From assembly GCF_900637855.1 (NCBI RefSeq), contig NZ_LR134440.1, positions 1,240,001-1,304,000 on the forward strand: 64,000 nucleotides of DNA, read 5' to 3'. Origin of the DNA: Neisseria animaloris. GTDB lineage: Bacteria; Pseudomonadota; Gammaproteobacteria; Burkholderiales; Neisseriaceae. The position numbers were made by a program, and so were the translations under genes. The notes under the pieces were generated by a model, which did not search any database, was not told the DNA's origin, and saw only the letters and a program-made list of their open reading frames with translations. Positions 1-8,848 of this stretch are shown piece after piece (positions within the stretch are counted from its first letter, which is position 1; each line of letters begins with the position of its first letter).

Positions 1-653
1 GCGCTAAACCCTTTATCAGAAAGTTTATTCAACTGCGCCACCGCATCACCGCCGGAAGGCAGCAATACACGGTAGGTTTTCTGCGCTTGGTTACTGTTTT
101 TGGCACCGTTTGTCCGTTTTTCCACTTTACGTGCGGCAACATGGGGCCAATTTTTGAGCAAGCCTTTGATACGGTGGTAGTCGTCTTCATCCAAAGTGAT
201 GTTAGCCGAGGCCGTACACTGGCGACTGTCATTGGCGGCGGTCGCTGTTTCTTTAGAGTCTTTTTGTTCTTTCCCGTCAGCCTGTTCTTTTGCCAATGCC
301 GCTTCTTTCTCGCGCTTTTCTTTCTCTTCGCGTTCTTTTTTTTCTTTGGCCGACTGCTCTTCTTTGGCTTTACGCTCGGCCACCGCTTTTTCATCATCTG
401 AAGATTCGGATGCCACTTCGGCAGAAGATTTGGTCGAGGTAATCCAATCGGGAGCAGAGGAATCAGAGGCAGAAACGGGGGACTCGGACGACTTGTTGAG
501 CACCTCCGGCACACTGAGTTCGTGTTGCGTATTGCCGACAATGGGAACGGTCGGTTCGACAACGGTTTTCTGTTTTTCTGCGACACGGCTGGCAACCATT
601 CCACCGAATACGATGATGTTCAGCGCCACCAGCACGGCAAATAACCATTTCAT
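1..653 (-). CDS. SPOR-like membrane-anchored protein (3' end outside window)
   Basis: Open frame that starts with ATG at 653 and runs off the left edge, so the C-terminus is missing. The visible 217 residues begin [18 protein letters not shown], a short cytoplasmic tip plus one transmembrane or signal-anchor segment. A Ser-rich linker follows, then a highly charged Lys/Glu stretch (about residues 90-130) that should form a helix or coiled coil. The last part ([19 protein letters not shown], then [22 protein letters not shown]) resembles the start of a SPOR peptidoglycan-binding domain. The ATG overlaps the birA-coaX stop as ATGA, so the genes are probably translationally coupled. The SPOR assignment is inferred from pattern and position; the gene itself is certain. 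Confidence 0.8.
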   Translation of the reverse strand, partial: MKWLFAVLVALNIIVFGGMVASRVAEKQKTVVEPTVPIVGNTQHELSVPEVLNKSSESPVSASDSSAPDWITSTKSSAEVASESSDDEKAVAERKAKEEQSAKEKKEREEKEKREKEAALAKEQADGKEQKDSKETATAANDSRQCTASANITLDEDDYHRIKGLLKNWPHVAARKVEKRTNGAKNSNQAQKTYRVLLPSGGDAVAQLNKLSDKGFS

Positions 654-2401
654 TGTTGTTCTATCCAGTTGAGTAAGCCGTAAATCACGAGATTATCTAC
701 AATTTTAACTGTATTGTCCAAAACAAAAGTTTGCGGCAACGCCTGCACCACTTTTGCCGCACCACCGCCGGTAATAATCAAGTCGACGGGCTTTTCACTG
801 CCGATTTTTTCTTTCAGACGGCTATGCATCAGTATCACCGAACCGCATACGGCATCCATCATCCCGCTGGCCAAAGCATTGGCGGTAGTGGTGGGAAAAG
901 GATACACCCGTCCGAGCGGCCGGTTGAGGTTGGCGGTTTTCAAGGCCATCGCCTCTTTCATCAAATGAAAGCCCGGCATAATGGTGCCACCAAGATAATG
1001 ATGGTCGTCCGTCAGTGCGTCAACCGTTACTGCCGTACCACAGCTTACCACCACGCACGCATTTTGAGTGAAACGGCGGCTGCCGAGTGCATTGAACCAA
1101 CGGTCGGAACCATGTTCGGCCACATTACGGTAATGGTTGCGAATCCCCAAAGCCTGCGGCATAGACGGCAACCACTCAACCGGCTGCGGCAACTGCGCGG
1201 CAACGAGCTCTTTCTTGGCTTCGCCGCACACTGCACAACCCGTAATGCGGATGAGGCCGTCTGAACGTTCACGCCATTCGGCACCGAGCAAACCCAAATC
1301 ACGGTAAGGTGCGCGGTTCATGTGGACGATTTGCCCGTTTTCCACCCATGCCCATTTGAGCTGGCTGTTGCCGCCATCCAACAACAAATGGCGTTTGGGC
1401 TTGGCTGCCGGAACCGGCACCAGATCGTCGTTGGGACGCAAACTGATTTCACCGCTAACCACAACCTTTTCACCCTTTTCAGTCAGCAGACGCAAAGCCC
1501 CCTGTTCGGTTACCCCCGCCACCGTGCCTTCGTACATGGTTACTCCGTCTTGAAGCAGACGTACAGGGCGGTTGAAATCGCGGTTGGCATCGATGTAAGT
1601 CGGCAACAACGGTGCAAAACCGTGCCGCTCGAACTGTGCCAACAACCCGCCCAGTTCTTTCAACAATAGCGATAACAACCGTGCAACTGCCAGTCCCTGA
1701 CGTGAGGCCGTCTGAAAAGCAGCCTGCACAGAAGTGGCATTTTCCACTTCTTTAGGCAAAACAAAGTTAATACCGATACCGATTACCGCAACGGTTTTGC
1801 CACTGCTACGCACGGTTTCAATCAGAATCCCGCCGAGTTTTTGCCGACCGACCACCAAATCGTTCGGCCATTTGATCTGTGCCGCCACGCCAAACGCCGC
1901 CAACGCACGCTGACAGGCCAACGCAGCAACCAACGCCAACGCCCCCAGTTCGCCTTGCGCCTTATCAAACGCCCAGCCGAAACTGAACATCAGACATTCG
2001 CCCAAACGGTCTTCCCACGCCTTACCTTGGCGGCCGCGCCCTTTCTTCTGATGATGGGTAACACACAAAAAGCGGTGCACCGATTCAACCGACTGTTTGG
2101 TCTGTTCCAACACAATATCATTGCTGGAAGAGCATTCGTGCTTCAAGGCCGTCTGAAAACCGTGTTCCGCACCGATTTGCCGTACTTGTGCTTCGTCGAG
2201 CACGGCCAACGGGCGAACCAGCCGCCATTGGCCGTCATACTGGCGCAACAAGCCGCGGATATGCGGCGGCATCTGCTGCCAGAAGCCGTTAATTTGCTGC
2301 GGTTTGATGTCCACCAAACGGCTCAGCTCCGACACATGCTTCGGCAGGCCGTCTGAAAGCGCTGCCAACAATTTCCAATGTTGCGGCTTGAGCGGCATCA
2401 T
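650..2401 (-). CDS. birA-coaX: Bifunctional biotin-protein ligase / type III pantothenate kinase
   Basis: 583-residue fusion. Residues 1-65 look like the winged-helix DNA-binding part of BirA. Residues 85-325 are the ligase, with the biotinyl-AMP loop GRGRQG (121-126) and KWPND (177-181); it joins biotin to the acetyl-CoA carboxylase carrier protein. From about residue 337 a type III pantothenate kinase follows, with the phosphate motif DGGNSQLKW (342-350), a GSDRW motif and [10 protein letters not shown]; it phosphorylates pantothenate, the first step of CoA synthesis. The fused arrangement is known in Neisseria. Two ATGs are in tandem at the start. It overlaps rfaE2 upstream and the SPOR-like gene downstream by ATGA. 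Several intragenic DUS add peptides such as FQTA and SDGL. Confidence 0.93.
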   Translation of the reverse strand: MMPLKPQHWKLLAALSDGLPKHVSELSRLVDIKPQQINGFWQQMPPHIRGLLRQYDGQWRLVRPLAVLDEAQVRQIGAEHGFQTALKHECSSSNDIVLEQTKQSVESVHRFLCVTHHQKKGRGRQGKAWEDRLGECLMFSFGWAFDKAQGELGALALVAALACQRALAAFGVAAQIKWPNDLVVGRQKLGGILIETVRSSGKTVAVIGIGINFVLPKEVENATSVQAAFQTASRQGLAVARLLSLLLKELGGLLAQFERHGFAPLLPTYIDANRDFNRPVRLLQDGVTMYEGTVAGVTEQGALRLLTEKGEKVVVSGEISLRPNDDLVPVPAAKPKRHLLLDGGNSQLKWAWVENGQIVHMNRAPYRDLGLLGAEWRERSDGLIRITGCAVCGEAKKELVAAQLPQPVEWLPSMPQALGIRNHYRNVAEHGSDRWFNALGSRRFTQNACVVVSCGTAVTVDALTDDHHYLGGTIMPGFHLMKEAMALKTANLNRPLGRVYPFPTTTANALASGMMDAVCGSVILMHSRLKEKIGSEKPVDLIITGGGAAKVVQALPQTFVLDNTVKIVDNLVIYGLLNWIEQQ

Positions 2402-2907
2402 CGTTCGGCTGCCACTTCTGCCGCACGGATTTTCGCCAGCGTTTGAGTGGTAGAAGTTTGATGTAAAAAGGGAATCGAATACACTTTACCGCCACGCGCA
2501 AGAGTTTCTGCCGCCCCGACAATATTTTCAGGAGCCCAATCGCCGCCTTTAACCAAAATATCCGGGCAGATCTGTTCGATAAGTTCGGCCGGCGTATCTT
2601 CGTCAAACCAAGTAACCAAATCCACACATTCCAATGCAGCCGCAACCGCCGCACGGTTTTCCAAAGGATTGATCGGGCGGTCGCCCCCTTTACCCAAACG
2701 GCGCACCGAAGCATCGGTGTTTAAAGCCAACACCATGGCTGCACCGGTCGCCCTCGCCTGTGCCAAATAAGTTACATGCCCGCGGTGCAGAATATCGAAA
2801 CAGCCGTTGGTAAACACCAGCGGGCGCGGCAGTGCGGCAATACGCTCCACCAACTGCTCCGGTGGGCAGATTTTGCACTCAAACTCTGGAAGCTGCCATT
2901 CAGACAT
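2398..2907 (-). CDS. rfaE2: D-glycero-beta-D-manno-heptose 1-phosphate adenylyltransferase
   Basis: Nucleotidyltransferase that activates heptose 1-phosphate with ATP to ADP-heptose for the lipooligosaccharide inner core. The signature [12 protein letters not shown] near the N-terminus is the HxGH-type motif of the cytidylyltransferase fold, and [11 protein letters not shown] lies further on. Only the adenylyltransferase half of E. coli HldE is present; the kinase half must be elsewhere, as usual in Neisseria. I chose the ATG at 2907 (MSEWQLPEF) because AAGTGA lies just upstream; an in-frame start at 2940 has no ribosome site and would add 11 unusual residues. First gene of the rfaE2-birA/coaX-SPOR operon, overlapping birA by 4 bp. 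Confidence 0.92.
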   Translation of the reverse strand: MSEWQLPEFECKICPPEQLVERIAALPRPLVFTNGCFDILHRGHVTYLAQARATGAAMVLALNTDASVRRLGKGGDRPINPLENRAAVAAALECVDLVTWFDEDTPAELIEQICPDILVKGGDWAPENIVGAAETLARGGKVYSIPFLHQTSTTQTLAKIRAAEVAAER

Positions 2908-3061
2908 GATTTCACTTTCGAATAAACAAGTTGCCGCCATGATACCGAAGTGCCCGCCGTTGGAAAAGGTTAGGCCGTTTGAAACGGTTATTCCAAACCC
3001 TTAAGCTGAAACAAATCATAAGCAAAAACCCGTGTATTTTCATACACGGGTTTAAATGATT

Positions 3062-3138
3062 TGGGGTGGCTGATGGGGCTCGAACCCACGACAACCGGAA
3101 TCACAATCCGGGGCTCTACCAACTGAGCTACAGCCACC
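3062..3138 (-). tRNA. tRNA-His (GTG)
   Basis: Read on the minus strand the molecule opens GGTGGCTGTAGCTCAG, has the anticodon arm CGGATTGTGATTCCG (anticodon GTG) and the T arm GTGGGTTCGAGCCCC, and ends GCCACCCCA with an encoded CCA. The extra 5' G expected of tRNA-His is present. It is the promoter-distal member of the Pro-Arg-His cluster. Confidence 0.97.
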
Positions 3139-3155
3139 GCAAAAGAAACTTGATT

Positions 3156-3232
3156 TGGCGCGCCCGACAGGAATCGAACCTGTAACCGCCCGCTTAGAAG
3201 GCGGGTGCTCTATCCGGTTGAGCTACGGGCGC
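3156..3232 (-). tRNA. tRNA-Arg (TCT)
   Basis: The minus strand reads GCGCCCGTAGCTCAACCGG, anticodon arm CCGCCTTCTAAGCGG (anticodon TCT), T arm ACAGGTTCGATTCCTGT, acceptor CGGGCGC and encoded GCCA end. All four arms pair. It lies 17 nt from tRNA-His and 46 nt from tRNA-Pro, so the three are probably co-transcribed. Confidence 0.97.
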
Positions 3233-3278
3233 GTTGCGGTTTTCGCGCCTCAAACATCGGGCTGGATGGAACGTAAAC

Positions 3279-3356
3279 TGGTCGGGGCGGTGGGATTCGA
3301 ACTCACGACCCCCTGTTCCCAAAACAGGTGCGCTAACCAGACTGCGCTACGCCCCG
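3279..3356 (-). tRNA. tRNA-Pro (TGG)
   Basis: The minus strand reads CGGGGCGTAGCGCAGTCTGG, anticodon arm CCTGTTTTGGGAACAGG (anticodon TGG), T arm GTGAGTTCGAATCCCAC, acceptor CGCCCCG and encoded ACCA. The C1-G72 start and GCGCAG D-stem are typical of bacterial tRNA-Pro. It is the first gene after the promoter at 3370-3398. Confidence 0.97.
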
Positions 3357-3369
3357 ACGAGAGAAGCGA

Positions 3370-3398
3370 ACTATACCTGCAGCCTTAAAATACGTCAA
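3370..3398 (-). promoter_or_regulatory. Sigma-70 promoter of the tRNA cluster
   Basis: On the minus strand TTGACG (3398-3393), a 17-nt spacer and TATAGT (3375-3370) lie just upstream of tRNA-Pro. Both hexamers differ from consensus at one position. A 7-bp inverted repeat, CCGCTTT-AAAGCGG, lies immediately upstream at 3401-3420. Confidence 0.8.
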
Positions 3399-3621
3399 GT
3401 CCGCTTTATATAAAAAGCGGCACTCTCACGCTATCTGTTTATTTTATTAAGCGATTTAAAATATCCGACAAGCAACCCGACTCCAAACAGACCGCCGCAC
3501 GCCGGCAACCGAAAGCCTGTGCCCTCTTTTCAGACGGCCTCGACACAAACAGATGAAAGCGGGCAACAAAAATGCGATAATCTGCCACTCGTTACCCATC
3601 CCGTTTCGCAGAAAGAAAACC

Positions 3622-4479
3622 ATGACCGCACAATTAATCAACGGCAAGGAGGTTTCCCGCCAACGCTTGGAGATTCTCGCCCGAAAAACCGCCGAACGCC
3701 GCGCCTCCGGCCTTCACACTCCTTGCTTGGCCGTCATACTGGTCGGAAACGACCCGGCCAGCGCAGTTTATGTCCGCAATAAGAAACTGGCTTGCGAAAA
3801 AGTAGGCTTTGAATCCCTTTCTTACGAATTGCCCGCCGACACCTCACAGGAAGCACTATTGAAACTGGTTGACGAATTAAACGGCAACGCCGAAGTAGAC
3901 GGCATTCTCGTGCAACTGCCGCTGCCCAAACAAATCGACAGCCAAGCCGTGCTGGAGCGCATTCTGCCGCATAAAGACGTTGACGGCTTCCATCCTTACA
4001 ATGTCGGACGTTTGGTTGTCAAAATGCCGCTGATGCGCCCTTGCACGCCCAAAGGTGTCATGACTTTGCTGGAAGCATACGGCATTGACGTTACGGGAAA
4101 AAAAGCCGTGGTTGTCGGAGCATCCAACATCGTGGGCCGCCCTCAGGCCTTGGAATTATTACTGGCACGCGCCACCGTTACCATTTGCCACAGCGCCACT
4201 CAAAACTTGGCGGAAGAAGTCGGTGCCGCCGATATTGTTGTTGTCGGCGTGGGCAAACCGAACTTCGTGAAAGGCGAATGGATTAAGCCCGGGGCAGTGG
4301 TTATCGATGTGGGCATCAACCGTTTGGAAGACGGCAAACTGTGTGGCGATGTGGAATTTGAAGTGGCCAAAGAACGTGCCTCTATGATTACGCCCGTACC
4401 CGGCGGAGTCGGCCCGATGACCATCGCCACGTTATTGGAAAATACACTTCATGCGGCCGAATTGCATGATAACCGATAG
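3622..4479 (+). CDS. folD: Methylenetetrahydrofolate dehydrogenase / cyclohydrolase
   Basis: 285 residues, normal for FolD. Catalyses NADP-dependent oxidation of 5,10-methylene-THF and hydrolysis of methenyl-THF to 10-formyl-THF in the cytoplasm. Visible signatures are the catalytic region [14 protein letters not shown] (Lys in the active site), the signature [16 protein letters not shown], the NADP loop [11 protein letters not shown] and the C-terminal [18 protein letters not shown]. The start at 3622 ([12 protein letters not shown]) fits the family; the frame remains open upstream to 3553 but those residues are unconserved. It belongs with fhs (8.8 kb) to one-carbon folate metabolism, although the two are not in one operon. 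Confidence 0.95.
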   Translation: MTAQLINGKEVSRQRLEILARKTAERRASGLHTPCLAVILVGNDPASAVYVRNKKLACEKVGFESLSYELPADTSQEALLKLVDELNGNAEVDGILVQLPLPKQIDSQAVLERILPHKDVDGFHPYNVGRLVVKMPLMRPCTPKGVMTLLEAYGIDVTGKKAVVVGASNIVGRPQALELLLARATVTICHSATQNLAEEVGAADIVVVGVGKPNFVKGEWIKPGAVVIDVGINRLEDGKLCGDVEFEVAKERASMITPVPGGVGPMTIATLLENTLHAAELHDNR

Positions 4480-4518
4480 GATTTTCGGATAATTGCTTTT
4501 CAGCTTGAAAAAAGCTTC

Positions 4519-4550
4519 AGGCCGTCTGAAAAGTTTCAGACGGCCTTTTT
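4519..4550. terminator. Bidirectional DUS-hairpin terminator between folD and aroG
   Basis: AGGCCGTCTGAAA and its exact complement TTTCAGACGGCCT are separated by 3-4 nt and followed by a T run. It lies between the convergent genes folD and aroG. The stem is an inverted pair of uptake sequences. Confidence 0.85.
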
Positions 4551-4570
4551 GCTATTTGGGGAAATAATAT

Positions 4571-5614
4571 TTACACGCGGCTGCGGTTGGCTTCTGCCAG
4601 CAAAGACAGCAGCTCTTCGGTTTGCTCCCAGCCGATGCAGGCATCGGTGATGCTTTGGCCGTAGCATACAGGCTTGTCTTGGCGGCCTTCTACCAAGTGG
4701 CTTTCCACCATCACGCCCATGATGTTGTTTTCGCCGTCGCGGATTTGTTGGGCGACATCTTGAGCCACTTCCATTTGGCGTTTGTAGTCTTTACGGCTGT
4801 TGGCGTGGCTGAAATCGACCATCAGTTTGGGTGTTACGCCTGCTTGGGTAAGCTGTTCGGCAGCTGCTTTCACATGCTCGCTGCTGTAATTCGGCTCTTT
4901 GCCGCCGCGTAAAATCACATGGCAGTCGGGGTTGCCTGCGGTGTGGACAATCGCCGAATGGCCGGCTTTGGTTACCGACAGGAAATGGTGCGGATGGTTG
5001 GCTGCGCCGATGGCATCGATGGCGATTTTCAGGTTGCCGTCGGTGCCGTTTTTGAAGCCGACCGGGCAAGACAAGCCGCTGGCCAGCTCTCGGTGCACTT
5101 GGCTTTCGGTGGTACGCGCACCGATAGCGCCCCACGAAATCAGGTCGGCATAGTATTGCGGGGTAATCATGTCGAGAAACTCGGTTGATGCGGGCATACC
5201 CATATTGTTGAGTGTGAGCAACAGCTTGCGGGCTTGGCGCAAACCGAAGTTGATGTCGAACGTGCCGTCGAGGTGCGGGTCGTTGATCAGCCCTTTCCAG
5301 CCGACGGTGGTACGCGGTTTTTCAAAGTAAACGCGCATCACGATCAACAGCTCTTTTTCGTATTTTTTACGCAACGGCAGCAAACGCTCGGCGTATTCCA
5401 GCGCGGCTTTGGGGTCGTGGATGGAACACGGGCCGATAATCACCAGCAGGCGGTTGTCTTCGCCGTGAACGAGTTTGGTCACTTCGCCGCGGGTTTGGTG
5501 CACGAGATCGGCGGCGTGATCGCTGATGGGGAGTTCGTAAAGGTGGGCAATGGGAGGAAGCAGTTCTTTTACTTCTTTAATTTTTACATCGTCTGTTTGG
5601 TGGCGTGGTGTCAT
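4571..5614 (-). CDS. aroG: 3-deoxy-7-phosphoheptulonate (DAHP) synthase, class I
   Basis: 347 residues. Condenses phosphoenolpyruvate and erythrose 4-phosphate, the entry step of the shikimate pathway. Class I motifs are present: LLVIIGPCSIHDP, the PEP-binding KPRTTVGWKGLINDPHLDG, GARTTESQVHRELASG, VGFKNGTDG, and the metal-binding PKLMVDFSHANSRKD and YGQSITDACIGWE near the end. The length and the N-terminal extension before the barrel resemble the feedback-regulated AroF/G/H group; which amino acid inhibits it cannot be read here. aroK, aroB and aroE of the same pathway lie at 32-36 kb. No operon partners are nearby. Confidence 0.95.
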   Translation of the reverse strand: MTPRHQTDDVKIKEVKELLPPIAHLYELPISDHAADLVHQTRGEVTKLVHGEDNRLLVIIGPCSIHDPKAALEYAERLLPLRKKYEKELLIVMRVYFEKPRTTVGWKGLINDPHLDGTFDINFGLRQARKLLLTLNNMGMPASTEFLDMITPQYYADLISWGAIGARTTESQVHRELASGLSCPVGFKNGTDGNLKIAIDAIGAANHPHHFLSVTKAGHSAIVHTAGNPDCHVILRGGKEPNYSSEHVKAAAEQLTQAGVTPKLMVDFSHANSRKDYKRQMEVAQDVAQQIRDGENNIMGVMVESHLVEGRQDKPVCYGQSITDACIGWEQTEELLSLLAEANRSRV

Positions 5615-5801
5615 GATTGTTCTTTTCTATGCAATGAATCAGGTTGCTAAGGTTAACGGTTCAGACGGCCTATGGCAAGGCTGAAAGTTTATTTCTAGCT
5701 ATTTTATTGTGTAAATCTATTATTTTTAGATTTTTAGAGATTTTAATTTTTAATATTTGCATTTTTTGAAATTAAATATCAAATCAAAATTTATTTACTT
5801 C

Positions 5802-5837
5802 AAAAGGCCGCCGAAAAATTTTTCAGACGGCCTTTTA
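5802..5837 (-). terminator. DUS-type terminator of pgi
   Basis: AAAAGGCCGCCGAAAAA pairs imperfectly with TTTTTCAGACGGCCTTTT just after the pgi stop; one arm has a degenerate DUS. The 240-bp gap to aroG is otherwise AT-rich with no gene visible. Confidence 0.65.
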
Positions 5838-5856
5838 GCTTATTTTAAGAACCTTT

Positions 5857-7497
5857 CTATTTGATATTTTGACAGCGGCGGTAATACTCAATCAGGCCGC
5901 AGGTAGAAGTATCGTGTTGCAAATCGCGCGGCTGGCTGAGCTCCGGCTCGATGGTTTTCGCCAACACTTTTCCGTATTCCACCCCCCACTGGTCGAAGGG
6001 GTTGATGCCCCAGATAACGCCTTGAACAAAGATTTTATGTTCGTACATCGCCATCAGCATCCCCAGATTGAACGGGCTGAGTTCGTCCAACAAAATACTG
6101 TTGCTGGGTTGGTTGCCGGGAAACTCTTTCTGCGGAGCCAGCTCTTCACGCTCGGCTTCGGGCAAAAGAACAAGCTCGGCGCGCGCCTCCTCCAATGTTT
6201 TGCCGAGCATCAACGCTTCGGCCTGGGCAAAAGCATTAGCCACGGTAAAGCGGTGCTGGCGGCCAATTTTATAAGGTGTTCGCATCGGTACGATAAAATC
6301 GACCGGAATCAGCCGCGTACCTTGATGCAATAATTGGAAAAACGCATGCTGACAATTTACGCCTTCTTCGCCGAAAAGAATGCCGCCGGTGTGATATTCC
6401 ACCGCTTCGCCGTGCAAAGTGCGGCACTTGCCGTTGCTTTCCATATCAAGCTGCTGCAAATAACCGGGGAAGCGACGCAAATTGTGGCTGTAAGGCACAA
6501 CTGCCTGCCCTGCTGCGCCGCAAAAATTACCATACCACACGCCAAGCAATGCCAACAGCACGGGGATATTGCGACGGTATTCTGCAGTGAAAAAATGCTC
6601 GTCCATCGCATGTGCGCCGTTTAAAAACTGGCGGAACTTGCTCTCTCCAACCGCCACCATCACGGGCAGGCCGATGGCCGACCATACGGAATAGCGCCCA
6701 CCCACCCAATCGAACATGGCAAACACATTATCTTCGGCAATGCCGAAATTCTGTGCGGCATTCACATCACTGGAAATGGCGACGAAATGGCGGGCGATCC
6801 CTGCTTCGGGCAAACCCTGCTCGCGGTACCATGTCCGTGCGGCATGGGCGTTCAACAGGGTTTCGGGGGTGCCGAACGATTTACTGGCAACGCAAAATAC
6901 CGTGGTTTCGGCATTTAACAAAGCAAGCACTTGGGCAATATTCGCATCGTCGGAATTCGATACGAAATGTACGCGCACGGTTTTGTGATACGGCTGCAAT
7001 GCCTGCGTAACCATTTGCGGTCCCAAGTCGGAACCGCCGATACCGATATGCACAAAGTCGGTAATTCGTTTTCCAGTTACGCCCAAATGCACCCCGTTAA
7101 TCAGGTTCTCGGCAAAAGCGAGCGCACGGCTAAGTTCGTGTCGGATTTTCGGCAGCACGTTTTCGCCGTCCACCATTACCGGTTCGGCATCCAAGGGCAG
7201 ACGCAAAGCAGTGTGCAGCACAGCACGGTTTTCGCTGATGTTGATCTTTTCGCCGCACCGCATCGCTTCGGCCTGTTGTTTGACACCGGCGGCATCGGCC
7301 AGCATGCAGAGCAGGTTAAGCGTTTCTTCGTTAACGCGGTTTTTGCTGTAATCGAAAAGCATGCCGTGCAGGGTTTCATGCATTTTGTCGAAACGCTGGC
7401 CGTCTGCGGCGAACCGGTCGCGCATATGCAGATTGGCGGTATTGATTTGATGGGCCTGCAAATTTTGCCAGGCTGAAGTCTGAGTAATTTTATTCAT
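5857..7497 (-). CDS. pgi: Glucose-6-phosphate isomerase
   Basis: 546 residues, the usual size. Interconverts glucose 6-phosphate and fructose 6-phosphate. Signatures seen: FVHIGIGGSDLGPQM (phosphate-binding SIS fold), signature 1 FDWVGGRYSVWSAIG, the active-site stretch LDMESNGK, and signature 2 near the C-terminus, GVIWGINPFDQWGVEYGK. It appears monocistronic: a terminator follows and the next gene upstream is a small membrane protein 75 bp away. A single DUS sits just upstream of the start (about 7505). Confidence 0.96.
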   Translation of the reverse strand: MNKITQTSAWQNLQAHQINTANLHMRDRFAADGQRFDKMHETLHGMLFDYSKNRVNEETLNLLCMLADAAGVKQQAEAMRCGEKINISENRAVLHTALRLPLDAEPVMVDGENVLPKIRHELSRALAFAENLINGVHLGVTGKRITDFVHIGIGGSDLGPQMVTQALQPYHKTVRVHFVSNSDDANIAQVLALLNAETTVFCVASKSFGTPETLLNAHAARTWYREQGLPEAGIARHFVAISSDVNAAQNFGIAEDNVFAMFDWVGGRYSVWSAIGLPVMVAVGESKFRQFLNGAHAMDEHFFTAEYRRNIPVLLALLGVWYGNFCGAAGQAVVPYSHNLRRFPGYLQQLDMESNGKCRTLHGEAVEYHTGGILFGEEGVNCQHAFFQLLHQGTRLIPVDFIVPMRTPYKIGRQHRFTVANAFAQAEALMLGKTLEEARAELVLLPEAEREELAPQKEFPGNQPSNSILLDELSPFNLGMLMAMYEHKIFVQGVIWGINPFDQWGVEYGKVLAKTIEPELSQPRDLQHDTSTCGLIEYYRRCQNIK

Positions 7498-7571
7498 AAA
7501 AACAGCAAGGCCGTCTGAAACGGCTTAAATTATTTGTAGTTACTTGTAGTATACCAAGTTTAAAAACGTGG

Positions 7572-7886
7572 TTACCAAAAATATTTGGATACTTTTAAAG
7601 CATTTTCTTCACAACTAACATTAAAAAGCTTGTCATACCTTTTAAAATCATCCGGCCTCCCCTCTCCAGTGCTTATCCTTTTAACAGCTTCAAGGGTAAT
7701 ATAGTAATCGCCCGTTCTACGTACACACTGACAAAATTCTTTTTGCTGCCGCCAACTCAAACCTACTGGAATATTTTTAACGTTCCAGCAGGCATTATCC
7801 GAGATTTGATCAAAAGCAACGCTCCTAATCAGTGCAACAACAAAAGCAACCAATATGATTGGCCAATTTTTTTTTATCCATTCCAT
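7572..7886 (-). CDS. Small membrane protein of unknown function
   Basis: 104 residues that I do not recognise. Residues 8-25 (WPIILVAFVVALIRSVAF) form one transmembrane or signal-anchor segment, followed by a soluble part with four cysteines (33, 52, 54, 92) that would lie on the outer side if the N-terminus is inside. Trp, Tyr and charged residues give it a real-protein composition. The start codon region encodes MEWIKKNW through a run of nine A's (minus strand, 7867-7875), which could slip during replication. The gene is AT-richer than its neighbours pgi and orn. Whether it is expressed cannot be judged. Confidence 0.6.
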   Translation of the reverse strand: MEWIKKNWPIILVAFVVALIRSVAFDQISDNACWNVKNIPVGLSWRQQKEFCQCVRRTGDYYITLEAVKRISTGEGRPDDFKRYDKLFNVSCEENALKVSKYFW

Positions 7887-8064
7887 TCGTTATCCAACTT
7901 TTATACCAATCCCGCACACATAATTATTTACCGGCGGTCGGGCGACTGTCGCCAACACCGGCCGTCAGTCTAAATACCGTACGGAAAAACAGCTTGATTT
8001 TGCTCAAATTTTGGCTAAAAAAGCAGAAAGTCCGACGCGCCCGATAGCGGTCGGAAAACACGGA

Positions 8065-8115
8065 ATGCCGTCTGAAAACGCCACCGCCAACAGGCTTCAA
8101 GGTTTTTCAGACGGC
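8065..8115 (-). terminator. DUS hairpin downstream of orn, containing an AT-DUS
   Basis: GCCGTCTGAAAAC (from 8067) pairs with GTTTTTCAGACGGC (ending 8115) around a 25-nt loop. The left arm reads ATGCCGTCTGAA at 8065-8076, the meningococcal/gonococcal 12-mer, whereas most copies in this window have AG at that position. The surrounding gap, 7887-8171, holds no convincing gene; it also has a small GGCGAC-GTCGCC palindrome near 7947. Confidence 0.55.
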
Positions 8116-8171
8116 TTGTTTGAGATGGATTAAAATTCTGTAAATAAAACACAAAAAACGGCAAACCGGCT

Positions 8172-8735
8172 TTACTCAGACAATTGCCCGGGCAACTTGA
8201 GAAAGTTTTCACGGTAATAACGCATTTCTTCAATGCTTTCCAGAATATCGTCCAATGCCTGATGCGAACCTTTTTTCACCACACCTTTATAAACCGCAGG
8301 GTTCCAACGGCGGGCAAGCTCCTTTAAGGTGGAAACGTCCAAATTGCGATAGTGGAAATAGGCCTCCAACCTCGGCATATAACGCACCATAAAACGACGG
8401 TCTTGATGAATGGTGTTGCCGCACATCGGCGTGGTTTTCTCGGGAATCCACTGTGCCATAAAGTCCAACAGTTTCTGTTCCACTTCGGCTTCGGTATAAG
8501 CCGATTCGCGCACCCTCTGCGTAAGCCCCGTGCGTTGGTGGGTGGCGGTGTTCCATTCGTCCATATTGTTCAGCACTTCGTCGCTTTGGTGGATGGCGTA
8601 AACCTCGGATTGCGCCAAAACATTCAGGTGCGGGTCGGTAATGATCATGGCAACTTCGATAATGCGTTCTTTTTCCGGATCCAATCCGGTCATTTCCATA
8701 TCGAGCCAGCAGAGGTTGTTTGTGTTTTGGGTCAT
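8172..8735 (-). CDS. orn: Oligoribonuclease
   Basis: 187 residues. DEDDh-family 3'-5' exoribonuclease that removes the last short RNA oligonucleotides, including pGpG. The first acidic pair is in [13 protein letters not shown] (Asp12, Glu14); the second motif is [11 protein letters not shown]; the His/Asp motif is in [21 protein letters not shown] near the end. Length is normal. A DUS sits immediately upstream of the ATG (about 8738-8750). The gene appears to be transcribed alone. Confidence 0.95.
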   Translation of the reverse strand: MTQNTNNLCWLDMEMTGLDPEKERIIEVAMIITDPHLNVLAQSEVYAIHQSDEVLNNMDEWNTATHQRTGLTQRVRESAYTEAEVEQKLLDFMAQWIPEKTTPMCGNTIHQDRRFMVRYMPRLEAYFHYRNLDVSTLKELARRWNPAVYKGVVKKGSHQALDDILESIEEMRYYRENFLKLPGQLSE

Positions 8736-8800
8736 ATTTTCAGACGGCCTTCTTAGTGAGATAAATCGAATGGCCGTTATTATAGGGTATCCGATAAGAA

Positions 8801-8834
8801 AAGGCCGTCTGAAAAATAATTTTCAGACGGCCTT
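8801..8834 (-). terminator. DUS-hairpin terminator of fhs
   Basis: AAGGCCGTCTGAAAA and TTTTCAGACGGCCTT pair perfectly around a 4-nt loop, 15 bp after the fhs stop. Confidence 0.8.
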
Positions 8835-8848
8835 CTACAAGCTCAATA

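Noticed and set aside
196..672. Plus-strand Ser/Ala-rich frame of 158 residues
   Set aside because: Opposite the Lys/Glu-rich part of the SPOR-like gene, whose own frame has a membrane anchor and is coupled to birA.
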